Shown here piece after piece: positions 9,290-18,774 of a stretch of DNA of 64,000 bases. Source of the stretch: Nereida sp. MMG025 (GTDB lineage Bacteria; Pseudomonadota; Alphaproteobacteria; Rhodobacterales; Rhodobacteraceae). The translations under genes were made by a program, and so were the position numbers. The stretch lies in contig NZ_JAKFZN010000002.1 of NCBI RefSeq assembly GCF_021654165.1, positions 301,001 to 365,000 on the forward strand, given 5' to 3'. The notes under the pieces are model-generated. The model had not been told where the DNA came from and searched no databases. It saw only the letters and a program-made list of their open reading frames with translations. Position 1 is the stretch's first letter; each line of letters begins with the position of its first letter.

Positions 9290-9885
9290 TTGCCGTGCAC
9301 ATCGGCCAAACCGCGCAGAATACGCGCAGTCGCCCCCCAAATGTAATAAGGACCATAAGGAACCGCGTAATAGTGGCGCTGCACGCCCTGCCATTGACGC
9401 GATTGCACCACGTAATTTGACGGCGTCATCACATGATCCCAAGGTGTGAAAAATACTTCTTCCACTTCGTTATCTTCTGGGCGCGCCAAAAACGGTGCGC
9501 GGATCAAACCCACGACGGGCGACACCGAAAACCCCGTCACGGTGTGATGGGGTGGTAATGTTCCGATGATGTCAACCGATGCAGGCGGAAGGCCAACCTC
9601 TTCATACGCTTCGCGCACAGCCGCGTCCTGAAGGGAGGCATCGCTATCGTCTTTCTTGCCCCCTGGAAAAGCAATTTGCCCGGGGTGGTTGCGCAGCCGT
9701 GAAGACCGTTTGGTCAGCAACAGGTCCAGTCCGTTCGGACCATCAATCAGACCTATAAGAACCGCCGCTTCGCGCAGCTTTATCTTTGGCGGATCCACAT
9801 CAGGGTTCAGGTCAAAGTCAGAGGACGACTGGCCAATCGCCTCGCATTGATTGGCCAGCAATTTACGCAAATCAGTTTGAGCCAT
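9286..9885 (-). CDS. Nudix hydrolase, CoA pyrophosphatase-like (NudL type)
   Basis: Probably hydrolyses CoA or related nucleotides. 199 aa with a Nudix box GGKKDDSD..REAYEEVGL; the preceding LLTKRSSRLRNHPGQIAFPGG is the UPF0035/CoAse signature. I start at ATG 9885 (MAQTDLR), with AAGG just upstream, overlapping the end of hslO by 14 bases; a start at 9945 would run far into hslO. Part of the hslO-Nudix-cca-methyltransferase operon. Confidence 0.9.
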   Translation of the reverse strand: MAQTDLRKLLANQCEAIGQSSSDFDLNPDVDPPKIKLREAAVLIGLIDGPNGLDLLLTKRSSRLRNHPGQIAFPGGKKDDSDASLQDAAVREAYEEVGLPPASVDIIGTLPPHHTVTGFSVSPVVGLIRAPFLARPEDNEVEEVFFTPWDHVMTPSNYVVQSRQWQGVQRHYYAVPYGPYYIWGATARILRGLADVHGK

Positions 9886-10876
9886 CCTTGGCCTCTTCGG
9901 CCTCAAATCCGACGGACTTTGGATCGAATTCATAATGCGCACCACAAAACTGACAGTCTGCGGTCACGATACCTTCGTCAGTGGTCATATGTCCAATGTC
10001 CTTGGCCGAATAGATCGAAAGGCTTTGGCGCACGCGATCAGCCGAACAGGTGCAACCAAACTCAACGGGTTGCGCCTCAAACACACGTGGGCTTTCCTCA
10101 TGGAAAAGACGCACGAGCAGTTCTTTTGGCGGAACCGTTGGGCCAATCAATTCAAGGTCCTCAACGGTGTCCAGAAGCGTATTTGCACGCAACCAGTTTT
10201 CGGCCGCGTCATCATCCAACAGATCACTTGCAGTCGGCAAACGGCCGGCCTCGGCCTCAGGATCGGACTTGGCCATCAGTGGCGATGCTTTTGGCATATG
10301 TTGCAACATCACACCGCCAGCACGCCAGTGTTCCGCCTCATCCGCCATGGTGGAACGGCCAAAGCTAAGCGCAAAGCGCGTTGGCAGCTGCTCGGATTGC
10401 GCGAAGTAAGTCTCGGCACAAGATGACAACGAGCCCCCTGCAATCGGTGTAATGCCCTGATAGGGGGCCATGCCTTCGCCTTGGTCGATCAGAATGGCAA
10501 AATACCCTTTGCCAATCTGTGAAAAAGGATCCGCGCCATGATCCAGCGTTTCCGCGTCATAGCTTGCATAGGCCCGAATACGCGCAGGCGCGCCGTCTTC
10601 CGTCGGGCCATAGTAGTCCGTCGCAATCAACCGTGCGGGCCCATCGCCGCGCACCTGCAAAGACAGCTTCCAACGAAGCGAAATAGTCTGACCAATCAGC
10701 GCAGTCAGCAAAGACATTTCCGCCACAAGTGCTTCGATGCTTCGGGGATAGTCATGTTGATCAAGCACACGGTCCAGCACGCCATCAAGACGCGCAACGC
10801 GACCGCGCACATCCGCAGCGTCCAATTGGAACGGCAGCACTGTATCATCCCACTCAATCTGGCTAGTGTTTATCAT
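9872..10876 (-). CDS. hslO: Hsp33 family redox-regulated chaperone
   Basis: Cytoplasmic holdase activated by oxidation through release of zinc from four cysteines. 334 aa. The C-terminal zinc site is visible as C-x-C (GCTCSADR) and C-x2-C (CQFCGAHY). The longer frame reaches 10996, but MINTSQIEW at 10876 follows GAGGATC at a good Shine-Dalgarno distance and matches family length. First gene of the leftward operon, divergent from a second Nudix gene. Confidence 0.94.
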   Translation of the reverse strand: MINTSQIEWDDTVLPFQLDAADVRGRVARLDGVLDRVLDQHDYPRSIEALVAEMSLLTALIGQTISLRWKLSLQVRGDGPARLIATDYYGPTEDGAPARIRAYASYDAETLDHGADPFSQIGKGYFAILIDQGEGMAPYQGITPIAGGSLSSCAETYFAQSEQLPTRFALSFGRSTMADEAEHWRAGGVMLQHMPKASPLMAKSDPEAEAGRLPTASDLLDDDAAENWLRANTLLDTVEDLELIGPTVPPKELLVRLFHEESPRVFEAQPVEFGCTCSADRVRQSLSIYSAKDIGHMTTDEGIVTADCQFCGAHYEFDPKSVGFEAEEAKDGSN

Positions 10877-10967
10877 GTCTTGATCCTCTGTGCGCCTGAT
10901 GGCGTTCTGCGGCTTGGCAATACCGAGGCTATATAGGCGCGTAAAGAGCGGTTGTAAGGGGCAGAAC

Positions 10968-11417
10968 ATGAACCGACGGTTTGAAAAGCCACCCATCGCG
11001 GGCCAACGCTATCGGCCGCGCCCCGGCGCCTATGCGGTCTTAATGCGTGGCGGACAGGTACTTCTGACACACCAATCAACGCCCCTGCCTGAATACCAGC
11101 TTCCAGGTGGCGGAGTAGAAAGCGGCGAACAAATGATCGCCGCCCTTCATCGTGAAATTCTGGAGGAAACAGGCTGGAAGGTTGGCCGTTTGCGAAAATT
11201 AGGCATGTTTCGTCGGTTCACCTATATGCCTGAATATGACCTCTGGGCAGAAAAGTTATGTCACATCTATTTTGGTCGCCCTTCCTTGCAGGTGGACGCG
11301 CCATCCGAGTACGGTCACTCGGCGGTTTGGATGGCACCTGAACCTGCCTTGGAAAACGTCGGCAACGATGGCGACCGCTGGTTTCTTTCAAAAGCCATCA
11401 ATTCAGTGGAGCGCTGA
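10968..11417 (+). CDS. Nudix hydrolase, substrate unknown
   Basis: 149 aa. Nudix box GGGVESGEQM...REILEETGW (G-x5-E-x7-REUxEE complete), so a pyrophosphohydrolase of a nucleoside diphosphate derivative; the substrate cannot be assigned. The ATG at 10968 has AAGGGG upstream; an in-frame ATG at 10890 would overlap the divergent hslO promoter. The last 20 bases overlap the 3' end of the convergent phosphatase gene. Confidence 0.9.
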   Translation: MNRRFEKPPIAGQRYRPRPGAYAVLMRGGQVLLTHQSTPLPEYQLPGGGVESGEQMIAALHREILEETGWKVGRLRKLGMFRRFTYMPEYDLWAEKLCHIYFGRPSLQVDAPSEYGHSAVWMAPEPALENVGNDGDRWFLSKAINSVER

Positions 11418-12663
11418 TCATCAAGGCCGAAACGTCATCATCGAAATCATCTTTTAATTGGCTTGAAACAGACCAAACCAGTGTTTCAAGAAAATCCTTT
11501 CCTGTTTTTTCTCTGTTATCGGCAAGCGCATTTATAAGGCCCTGTTCCCCCAATAGGTCACCGTTTTCTAAAATAGCCTCGGTCAGGCCATCAGACACAG
11601 TAATAAACCGGTCACCTTTGGACAGCTTCACTTGCGTTGTCTCGTAGCTTGCGTGTTCGATCAATCCGACAGGCAGACCACCGTTGCCCAGTTGTTCAAG
11701 CGACCCATCCGCGCGCATTGCAACGGGATGCGGGTGTCCTGCCTGACAAAAACGAAGAACGCCCGAAGTGATGTCAAAAACGCCGTATAAAACCGTGAAG
11801 TAGTGGTCTGTATCTGTGCTGTTGAGCATCACCTTATTCAGGCTTTCGACGACATGAGCAGGATCATGGGGGTGCGTGCAACCCGCCCCATCAAGCGCGA
11901 TGGCAACGTTTTGACGTGGATCGGTGCCCGAAAAATATCCCGCCAATCGCGCGGTAAGCAAGGCGGACGAAATACCATGTCCCGACACATCAAGAGAGAA
12001 GAACCCAAATTGCATTGGCGTGATCGGGAAATGCCCCACCAAATCACCGCCAACATGACCACATGATTGCAAAAGCAAGGACACGTCCGCGGGCCCGTAA
12101 CAGACTGCGCGGTCTGGTAGCAAAGACAGCTGTAGCTTTTTGGCTTCCAGCAAATCACTATCAAGCAGATTATAGAGCCGCCGGATTTCATCCAGGGCTG
12201 CGTTCACTTCTTGGTTCTTTCGATGCACCTCCGCCTGCATTTCGACGATGCGCTGACCCGCTGCGATACGTGCGGTCAGTTCACCAGAGTTGACGGGTTT
12301 TGTCAGGAAATCATCTGCCCCGCTTTGAAGGCCAAAGGCGATATCTTCCTTTTCGCCCTTTGAGGTCAGCAAAATAATATAGCTGTAGCGGTCGTTATCC
12401 TTTTTTCGAAAAGCTTCGCAAAACTGCGGACCGGACATTTCTGGCATCATCCAGTCGCTCAAAATCAGGTCAAAATGGTCTTCTTCGCAAGCGCAGAGAG
12501 CTTCGATACCGGACGCGGCTTCGCGCACATGATACCCCAACTTACGAAGGGTTACATTTAGAATACGGCGCTGCATGCGGCTGTCATCAATGACAAGCGC
12601 TTTGCGATCTGGCAACTTTTGGGACGCCGTAAGAGCCGGTTCAATGGGGCGCGATTCAAACAT
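11398..12663 (-). CDS. Response regulator fused to SpoIIE/RsbU-type PP2C phosphatase
   Basis: Two-domain signalling protein of 421 aa. The receiver domain spans about residues 22-140, with acidic pair D26/D27, phospho-acceptor D70 (LILSDWMMP) and the conserved Lys in FLTKPVN. A helical linker (about 150-190) precedes a PPM/SpoIIE phosphatase domain with GGDL, DVSGHG and SDGLTE metal-binding motifs. Such proteins usually dephosphorylate an anti-sigma-antagonist; no STAS or anti-sigma gene is in this window. ATG 12663 has AAAGG upstream; an earlier GTG at 12714 is possible. A stand-alone Hpt gene is divergently transcribed 96 bases away and is the natural phosphodonor. Confidence 0.92.
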   Translation of the reverse strand: MFESRPIEPALTASQKLPDRKALVIDDSRMQRRILNVTLRKLGYHVREAASGIEALCACEEDHFDLILSDWMMPEMSGPQFCEAFRKKDNDRYSYIILLTSKGEKEDIAFGLQSGADDFLTKPVNSGELTARIAAGQRIVEMQAEVHRKNQEVNAALDEIRRLYNLLDSDLLEAKKLQLSLLPDRAVCYGPADVSLLLQSCGHVGGDLVGHFPITPMQFGFFSLDVSGHGISSALLTARLAGYFSGTDPRQNVAIALDGAGCTHPHDPAHVVESLNKVMLNSTDTDHYFTVLYGVFDITSGVLRFCQAGHPHPVAMRADGSLEQLGNGGLPVGLIEHASYETTQVKLSKGDRFITVSDGLTEAILENGDLLGEQGLINALADNREKTGKDFLETLVWSVSSQLKDDFDDDVSALMISAPLN

Positions 12664-12759
12664 TAGAGACCTTTGGGTTTCCGCACACCTTCCCAGAAAA
12701 TCTCTAAATTTCACTTAACGGCTTAGAGTATTTTAACACTTTGACCGTAGCCTTGCAGA

Positions 12760-13071
12760 ATGGATGACAATCTGCCGCTCATAGACTGGGACCAAATCAA
12801 AATCCTCAAAGCCGATCTGGGTCAGGACGGCTTTGAAGAAGTGCTGGCATTGTTTCTTGAAGAGATGGCCGGGATGCTGTCAGATCTTGATGCAGCAGTT
12901 GACACGTCACAGACCATGCACGCCATCAAAGGCGTCGCGTCTGGTCTGGGATTTACAAAGGTTGTGCATTTGGCCAGCCGATTTGAACAAAATGGCGCCA
13001 AATTTGATGACATTGCTTCGCTCACCGACGCCTTTGAAACCTCAAAAGCTGCATTTTTAAATGGGCGCTAG
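12760..13071 (+). CDS. Stand-alone Hpt (histidine phosphotransfer) protein
   Basis: 103 aa, essentially one Hpt domain, with the phospho-accepting His54 in MHAIKGVASGLGF (HxxKG motif). It would shuttle phosphate between a hybrid kinase and a receiver. The divergent neighbour encodes a receiver-phosphatase fusion, so these two probably interact. No sensor kinase is adjacent. Ends with a 4-base CTAG overlap with convergent ilvA. Confidence 0.88.
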   Translation: MDDNLPLIDWDQIKILKADLGQDGFEEVLALFLEEMAGMLSDLDAAVDTSQTMHAIKGVASGLGFTKVVHLASRFEQNGAKFDDIASLTDAFETSKAAFLNGR

Positions 13072-14315
13072 ATCAAGAATTCTGACAGGGCGCTATCGTT
13101 GGTAATATCTCGGAATGCAAAACCACCTTCATCCATCAGCTTTGTGAGTTGGCCGAAATTATCAGCATCTTTTGTTTCAATCCCAATAAGTACAGAGCCA
13201 AAATTACGCGCTGATTTCTTCAAATACTCGAACCGCGCGATATCGTCATCCGGGCCAAGCATGCCCAAGAATTCTTTCAGCGCGCCGGGGCGTTGGGGCA
13301 TCCGAAGGATAAAATACTTCTTGAGACCTGCAGACCGTTGCGCGCGTTCTTTTACTTCTGGCAACCGTTCAAAATCAAAATTTCCGCCCGAGGCGATACA
13401 GACCACGCGCTTGCCTTTAATCTGTTGTCTCAGATCTTTGAGCGCATCCAGCGCCAGCGCACCAGCGGGTTCCAGAACCACCCCTTCGGTGTTGAGCATA
13501 TCAAGCATCGTGGTGCAGATCCGATCCTCCTCAATCTTCAACACGTGATCGGGGGGCGTATCCTTAAGCACCTCGAACGTCGCGCCACCAATGCGGGCAA
13601 CGGCCGCCCCGTCGACAAAGGTGTCAACGGTGTCCAGTGTAACAGGCTGACCTGCCTGCAGTGCAGCTGCCAGATTTGCACCACCCGCAGGCTCAATCAA
13701 AAACAGCTCTGTTTGCGCTTTGATTGCGCGCAGATATGCCGTGACACCCGATGACAATCCACCGCCGCCGACGGGCAAAATAACAACATCTGGCACCGCG
13801 CCCATCTGTTCGATCATTTCGACCGCGACAGAGGCCTGTCCTTCGATCACATCAGGGTCGTCAAAGGGTGACAGAAAATGCGCCCCTTCACGCTCGCAAT
13901 ACGCCTGAGCAGAGGCAAGGGTCTGGTCAAAGTAATCCCCCGTCAAAACAATTTCGATGTTCGCGCCGCCAAAGATACGTGTTTTGTCGATCTTTTGTTG
14001 CGGCGTCGTCACGGGCATGAAAATCACGCCTTTCCGATCAAAGTGTTTGCACACAAAGGCCACACCCTGCGCGTGGTTTCCCGCACTGGCACATACGAAC
14101 AGCTGTTGGTCGGGATGATGCTTTAGCACTTTGCGCATGGCATTAAAGGCGCCACGTATTTTATAGCTGCGAACAGGAGTCAGATCTTCGCGCTTCAACC
14201 AGATGTCAGCGTCATAGATCGCACTCAGGTGCGCATTTTGTTGCATCGGAGACGCCCCGAACAAAGCGCGCATTTCTTTGGACGCCGCAACGGCACGATT
14301 GGCAAAATCACTCAT
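13068..14315 (-). CDS. ilvA: Threonine ammonia-lyase (threonine dehydratase)
   Basis: PLP enzyme converting threonine to 2-oxobutanoate, the first step toward isoleucine. 415 aa. The PLP lysine is K52 in SYKIRGA, the phosphate-binding loop is GGGGLSSG, and SAGNHAQG is conserved. The C-terminal ~85 residues (KKYFILRMPQRPGAL...) are an ACT-like regulatory domain, consistent with the shorter one-ACT form. Start overlaps the upstream membrane-protein gene by ATGA. Confidence 0.93.
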   Translation of the reverse strand: MSDFANRAVAASKEMRALFGASPMQQNAHLSAIYDADIWLKREDLTPVRSYKIRGAFNAMRKVLKHHPDQQLFVCASAGNHAQGVAFVCKHFDRKGVIFMPVTTPQQKIDKTRIFGGANIEIVLTGDYFDQTLASAQAYCEREGAHFLSPFDDPDVIEGQASVAVEMIEQMGAVPDVVILPVGGGGLSSGVTAYLRAIKAQTELFLIEPAGGANLAAALQAGQPVTLDTVDTFVDGAAVARIGGATFEVLKDTPPDHVLKIEEDRICTTMLDMLNTEGVVLEPAGALALDALKDLRQQIKGKRVVCIASGGNFDFERLPEVKERAQRSAGLKKYFILRMPQRPGALKEFLGMLGPDDDIARFEYLKKSARNFGSVLIGIETKDADNFGQLTKLMDEGGFAFRDITNDSALSEFLI

Positions 14316-15055
14316 GTCAGGTCGCGCCCCTCTACGGTGATCCCGTAAATTGTGGTCAGGATGCTAGCCCCAAGCAAGATGCTGAACCAGCCTGTCACAA
14401 TTGAAAAAACGATACCAAGGGGGCCTGAAAGCGGCAAAAAGCTAACAAACCCGCCAATTGCAATGAGGATCAGTGCAAGGCCGGCAATGCTTGTTGAAAG
14501 GTTGGCCGTCTTTGCCCAACTTTCCTTGATTGGCATCCGCGCCCCGACCGAAATAGCAGGCAACACCAGGCTAAGACGAAGCGAAAGCCAAACCAGCGCC
14601 ACACCGATAATGGGCAACCCGATCACAAGCGACGCTTCACCCCCACCCGCTGCCAAAAGACCGATAACAACAGACAGTGGAATCAGCGCAACGACCAAAA
14701 TAAGGGAGATCATCAGCAGACGCCCAAGATACCCCCATATATTCGGTCCATGAAATTTCGGAAGGTAACTTTGTGGGTATTCTTGCAGCAAAACAAACCG
14801 GTGCCATCCAACAGCAACCCATCCCGATAGAAAAAACTGCGCCAGAACTGCCAGGAGATAAGGAAAAACCGCCGAAGGCTCTGCCATTGGGATATCGCCT
14901 TGGTTTATTTCTTGAGGGGTGCCGCCAAAGGCCTGAAAGCTGAAATAAAGAACGGCGATTTGCCCAATCACACTTAGAACCAATGACACCTTCAAGGCGT
15001 CGCTGAAACTGTTAAAAATCATGCGAAGGGCATGGTTAAAAATTCGTATGGTCAC
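14312..15055 (-). CDS. Hypothetical polytopic membrane protein
   Basis: 247 aa with about six hydrophobic segments; I do not recognise a named family or catalytic motif. The ATG at 15082 lacks a Shine-Dalgarno. The GTG at 15055 has AAAGGA nine bases upstream and begins VTIRIFNHALRMIF, so it is the more likely start. Overlaps ilvA by four bases, so they are co-translated, but I see no functional link to isoleucine synthesis. Transport or cell-envelope roles are possible. Confidence 0.8.
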   Translation of the reverse strand: MTIRIFNHALRMIFNSFSDALKVSLVLSVIGQIAVLYFSFQAFGGTPQEINQGDIPMAEPSAVFPYLLAVLAQFFLSGWVAVGWHRFVLLQEYPQSYLPKFHGPNIWGYLGRLLMISLILVVALIPLSVVIGLLAAGGGEASLVIGLPIIGVALVWLSLRLSLVLPAISVGARMPIKESWAKTANLSTSIAGLALILIAIGGFVSFLPLSGPLGIVFSIVTGWFSILLGASILTTIYGITVEGRDLT

Positions 15056-15178
15056 TGTTGCGCATCCTTTGCTTTCGTTCATGTCTTAGCACGTCAAGCG
15101 CGTTAGGACAGTGCGTCCCTTGCCCAGACCGCCAAAACCCGCTACCCCGCCCGCGATGTCTTGCGAAGGAGCACGCCA

Positions 15179-16396
15179 ATGTCTGCGCCCAAAAAAGTTG
15201 TTCTGGCCTATTCGGGTGGCCTTGATACCTCGATCATTCTGAAATGGCTGCAAACCGAATACGGTTGCGAGGTGGTAACCTTCACCGCCGATCTCGGCCA
15301 AGGTGAAGAGCTTGAACCCGCACGCGCCAAAGCGGAAATGATGGGCGCATCAGAAATCTATATCGAAGATATCCGCGAAGAATTTGTGCGCGATTTTGTC
15401 TTTCCGATGTTCCGTGCCAACGCACTTTACGAAGGGCTTTATTTGCTCGGCACGTCCATCGCGCGGCCGCTGATCTCCAAACGTCTGGTCGAAATTGCCG
15501 CCGAAACAGGTGCCGACGCTGTGGCACACGGGGCAACCGGCAAGGGCAATGATCAGGTGCGCTTTGAACTGGCCGCCTATGCGCTTAACCCCGATATCAA
15601 AGTGATCGCCCCTTGGCGCGAATGGGACCTGTCAAGCCGGACCAAACTGATCGACTTTGCCGAAAAGAACCAAATTCCGATCGCAAAAGACAAACGCGGC
15701 GAAGCACCCTTTAGCGTTGACGCGAACCTGTTGCACACATCATCCGAAGGTAAGGTCCTTGAGGACCCTGCCGTTGATGCACCCGATTACGTCTATCAGC
15801 GCACCGTCAACCCCGAGGACGCGCCAGATACGCCGCAATTTATCGAAGTTGGTTTCGAACGCGGTGACGCTGTTAGCGTTGATGGCGAAGCGATGTCGCC
15901 AGCGACCATTTTGACCAAACTGAACGAATTGGGCGGTGCGCATGGCATTGGCCGGCTTGATCTGGTCGAAGGCCGCTTTGTTGGCATGAAGTCACGCGGC
16001 ATCTATGAAACGCCAGGTGGCACGATCCTTTTGGAAGCGCACCGCGGTATCGAGCAGATCACCCTTGATCGCGGTGCGGCCCACCTGAAAGACGAACTGA
16101 TGCCGCGCTACGCAGAGCTGATCTACAACGGCTTTTGGTACAGCCCAGAGCGCGAAATGCTGCAAGCCGCCATCGACAAAAGCCAGGAACACGTCACAGG
16201 TACCGTTCGCCTGAAACTCTACAAAGGCTCTGTGCGCACGGTTGGCCGCTGGTCGGATCATTCGCTCTATTCCGAAGCGCATGTGACATTTGAAGACGAC
16301 GCAGGTGCATATGATCAAAAAGACGCGGCTGGTTTCATCCAGCTCAATGCGTTGCGTCTGAAACTTCTGGCTGCCCGCGACAAGCGCTTGAAATAG
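15179..16396 (+). CDS. argG: Argininosuccinate synthase
   Basis: Joins citrulline and aspartate using ATP in arginine biosynthesis. 405 aa, normal length. The PP-loop ATP motif SGGLDTS is at residues 12-18, followed by TADLGQGEE and [16 protein letters not shown] 15179 follows GAAGGA by eight bases; the TTG at 15161 overlaps that site and is rejected. Transcribed alone, divergent from the membrane-protein gene and three bases from the convergent sulfotransferase stop. Confidence 0.96.
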   Translation: MSAPKKVVLAYSGGLDTSIILKWLQTEYGCEVVTFTADLGQGEELEPARAKAEMMGASEIYIEDIREEFVRDFVFPMFRANALYEGLYLLGTSIARPLISKRLVEIAAETGADAVAHGATGKGNDQVRFELAAYALNPDIKVIAPWREWDLSSRTKLIDFAEKNQIPIAKDKRGEAPFSVDANLLHTSSEGKVLEDPAVDAPDYVYQRTVNPEDAPDTPQFIEVGFERGDAVSVDGEAMSPATILTKLNELGGAHGIGRLDLVEGRFVGMKSRGIYETPGGTILLEAHRGIEQITLDRGAAHLKDELMPRYAELIYNGFWYSPEREMLQAAIDKSQEHVTGTVRLKLYKGSVRTVGRWSDHSLYSEAHVTFEDDAGAYDQKDAAGFIQLNALRLKLLAARDKRLK

Positions 16397-16399
16397 AGA

Positions 16400-17110
16400 C
16401 TATTCCTGCGCAATCAGTCGATGTTTGCGCAGTTTTTCATATATCGGCAAAGCGCGCTCTAGCAGGGGCGCGTTTTCCATATCCACCTTCGGCAATGGTC
16501 CTTCAGGGCCTGCAAATCCGGTGCTGTCGTGAACTGCGCCATACCAATGGCTGGCCCAAACGCCATCGTAGGGTTTTGGTCCTTTTGCCCATTTTAACAT
16601 CTTGCGATCAAACGGAATGCCGATTGACACACACAGTTGCCGCAACATCGCCTCGGGCGCCGCGCGAATATCAAGACTGTCGATCACAATACCGCCGAAA
16701 CGTTGAAACAGGTCAAGCTGCTGTGCAAACCCAAGGTCTTCGAACAATGGCCGTTCACGCTTGGCCGAATAGCTGGCAATGACGCGCGCGGGATGGCGCA
16801 GCAAAAACACATTTGTCAAATCTTCGATCCAGCCCTTTGGGAACCCCTCAAGCATGTGATGGGACATATGCTTTTGGTAGAAAATCGGGGCTTCTTTTGG
16901 CTCTAAACATGCGGAAATCACGGTTTCTACATCTGTCGGTTGCGCAGCCAGAATTGCCTTTTGCTTCGGATGGGACTTACCAGTGATATTCAAATAAGCC
17001 GCATAGAGCGGCTCATCGACCACCACACAATCATCACGGCTTGCAAAAGAATACATCATGGTCGTCGAAAGATTTCGGGGGCCCGACCACATGGCAATTC
17101 GTTTGGTCAT
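16400..17110 (-). CDS. Sulfotransferase-like P-loop protein
   Basis: 236 aa. The N-terminal MWSGPRNLSTTMM resembles the 5'-phosphosulfate-binding loop of PAPS-dependent sulfotransferases, and VFLLRHPARVIASY matches the 3'-phosphate-binding region (RxPxxxxxS). The acceptor is unknown. Stands as a single gene, divergent from msrA. Confidence 0.75.
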   Translation of the reverse strand: MTKRIAMWSGPRNLSTTMMYSFASRDDCVVVDEPLYAAYLNITGKSHPKQKAILAAQPTDVETVISACLEPKEAPIFYQKHMSHHMLEGFPKGWIEDLTNVFLLRHPARVIASYSAKRERPLFEDLGFAQQLDLFQRFGGIVIDSLDIRAAPEAMLRQLCVSIGIPFDRKMLKWAKGPKPYDGVWASHWYGAVHDSTGFAGPEGPLPKVDMENAPLLERALPIYEKLRKHRLIAQE

Positions 17111-17230
17111 CTCGTCACCTCTTGTGTTGGGATGACGCTAAGCCGCTCACATCCACGTGACAACACAGATTGGTGAATTGCGGTTTTGTTGCGTGCACGG
17201 TCATTTCGTATCCATGCAAGGAGACGCAGT

Positions 17231-17905
17231 ATGATTACGCATAAAACTTGGAAACCCATAACTCTTATTTCCGCTATTCTGCTCAGCATGACGATTGATT
17301 GTTGCAAGGCACAAGCGGCAGATCTTGAAACCCTGACAGTCGCGGGCGGTTGTTTTTGGTGCGTGGAATCCGATTTTGAAACTATCGAAGGCGTTGTGGG
17401 TGTCACATCTGGCTATACCGGCGGGGACACGCCTAATCCCGAATATCGTGAGGTCGCAAGGGGCGGAACAGGTCATTTGGAAGCTGTTGAGATCAACTAT
17501 GACCCGGAAATTATCAGCGCCGATCGTCTGCTACGTCTTTTTGTGCGCTCTATTGATCCGCTGGATGCGGATGGCCAGTTTTGCGACCGCGGCGCACATT
17601 ATTCGACGGCAATTTTCGTGTCTAATCCTGCGGAAAAGGCACTGGCAGAGCAGGTAATCTCCGAAGGCGAAGCACAAATAGGCCAGCCATTCGCGACCCG
17701 TATCCTACCTGCAAAACCGTTTTATCCTGCAGAGGCGTTTCATCAGGACTACTACAAATCGGATAAAATAACGCTTACGCGATTTGGCCCCAAAACGCGG
17801 GCAGAGGCATACACGCTCTATCGAAAAGGCTGTGGCCGCGACGCGAGGGTCGCGCAGGTCTGGGGCAATGATGCCCCATTTGTCGGAAAATACCTGACAA
17901 ACTAG
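17231..17905 (+). CDS. msrA: Peptide-methionine (S)-S-oxide reductase, exported
   Basis: Repairs oxidised methionine. 224 aa. Catalytic Cys41 in GGCFWC, and a likely resolving Cys near the C-terminus (KGCGRD). Unlike cytoplasmic MsrA, it starts with a basic, hydrophobic signal peptide ending around CCKAQA-AD, so a periplasmic enzyme is likely. ATG 17231 follows AAGGAG. Convergent with the sugar-kinase gene through a 4-base CTAG overlap. Confidence 0.93.
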   Translation: MITHKTWKPITLISAILLSMTIDCCKAQAADLETLTVAGGCFWCVESDFETIEGVVGVTSGYTGGDTPNPEYREVARGGTGHLEAVEINYDPEIISADRLLRLFVRSIDPLDADGQFCDRGAHYSTAIFVSNPAEKALAEQVISEGEAQIGQPFATRILPAKPFYPAEAFHQDYYKSDKITLTRFGPKTRAEAYTLYRKGCGRDARVAQVWGNDAPFVGKYLTN

Positions 17906-18771
17906 CGCAATCTGCTGTCCTCGATGTCTTTCAGGTCAGGGATAACATCGGCCGTGCCGACACGCGTCACCATAATTGCAGCTGCAAGGCTTGCCAGATC
18001 AAGCGCCTGCTGCGCCGGCATCCCGCGATCTAGCCCCGCAATGTAGAACCCTGCAAACGTATCGCCTGCACCTGTTGTATCAACGGCTTCCACTGGGATA
18101 GCCGCGATGTCAAAATGATTGCCGTTCTCATACACTGTCGCGCCTTTTGACCCTTTGGTCATAACAACCTGCGCAATGCCCAAATCGGTCGCTGGCATGC
18201 CCATCGCAGATGACAGTTGTTCTGCCTCAACCTCGTTCAGGATCAAAATATCTGTCAGATCCTTCACCGCGGCGACAGCAGACACATCAAACGGGGCGGC
18301 TGCATACACAGTCCGCAACCCCATCGATCTTGCTGTTCTCATGGCCTCTATTTGACCCGAAGTTTCGTTTTGCGTCACAAAAATGTCGCCTGCATTGGCT
18401 TGTGACAACGCACTTAAAATCAGGTCTTTAGGCACATGATGGTTGGCCCCTGGATGCAAGATGATCTGGTTTTCACCACCTTCATCGACAGCAATAATTG
18501 CATGAGCGGTGGAGTGCTCCACCTGCGCAATAAAGCGGGTGTCGACACCGTATTCCAAAAGCCGGTCTTTGGCCCAAACACCATCTGACCCAATCGCCCC
18601 AATGTGATACACATGGGCGGCGGCACGTGCAGCGGCCACCGACATATTTGCACCCTTTCCGCCCAACCCACGGCTCATTGCAGTTGAGGCGAGAGTCTCT
18701 CCCGCAGTTGGTAAATGCGGGACACGATACGTGAAATCAGCGTTGATAGAGCCCAAATTCCAGATCGCCAT
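17902..18771 (-). CDS. PfkB-family carbohydrate kinase (ribokinase-like)
   Basis: Phosphorylates a sugar or nucleoside with ATP. 289 aa. Signature 1 is GGKGANMSVAAAR near residue 37, and signature 2 DTTGAGDTFAGF (catalytic Asp) is near residue 235. Ribokinase is the closest pattern, but no ribose transporter is nearby, so the substrate is open. Lies 3 bases downstream of maeB on the same strand. Confidence 0.88.
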   Translation of the reverse strand: MAIWNLGSINADFTYRVPHLPTAGETLASTAMSRGLGGKGANMSVAAARAAAHVYHIGAIGSDGVWAKDRLLEYGVDTRFIAQVEHSTAHAIIAVDEGGENQIILHPGANHHVPKDLILSALSQANAGDIFVTQNETSGQIEAMRTARSMGLRTVYAAAPFDVSAVAAVKDLTDILILNEVEAEQLSSAMGMPATDLGIAQVVMTKGSKGATVYENGNHFDIAAIPVEAVDTTGAGDTFAGFYIAGLDRGMPAQQALDLASLAAAIMVTRVGTADVIPDLKDIEDSRLR

Positions 18772-18774
18772 TGC

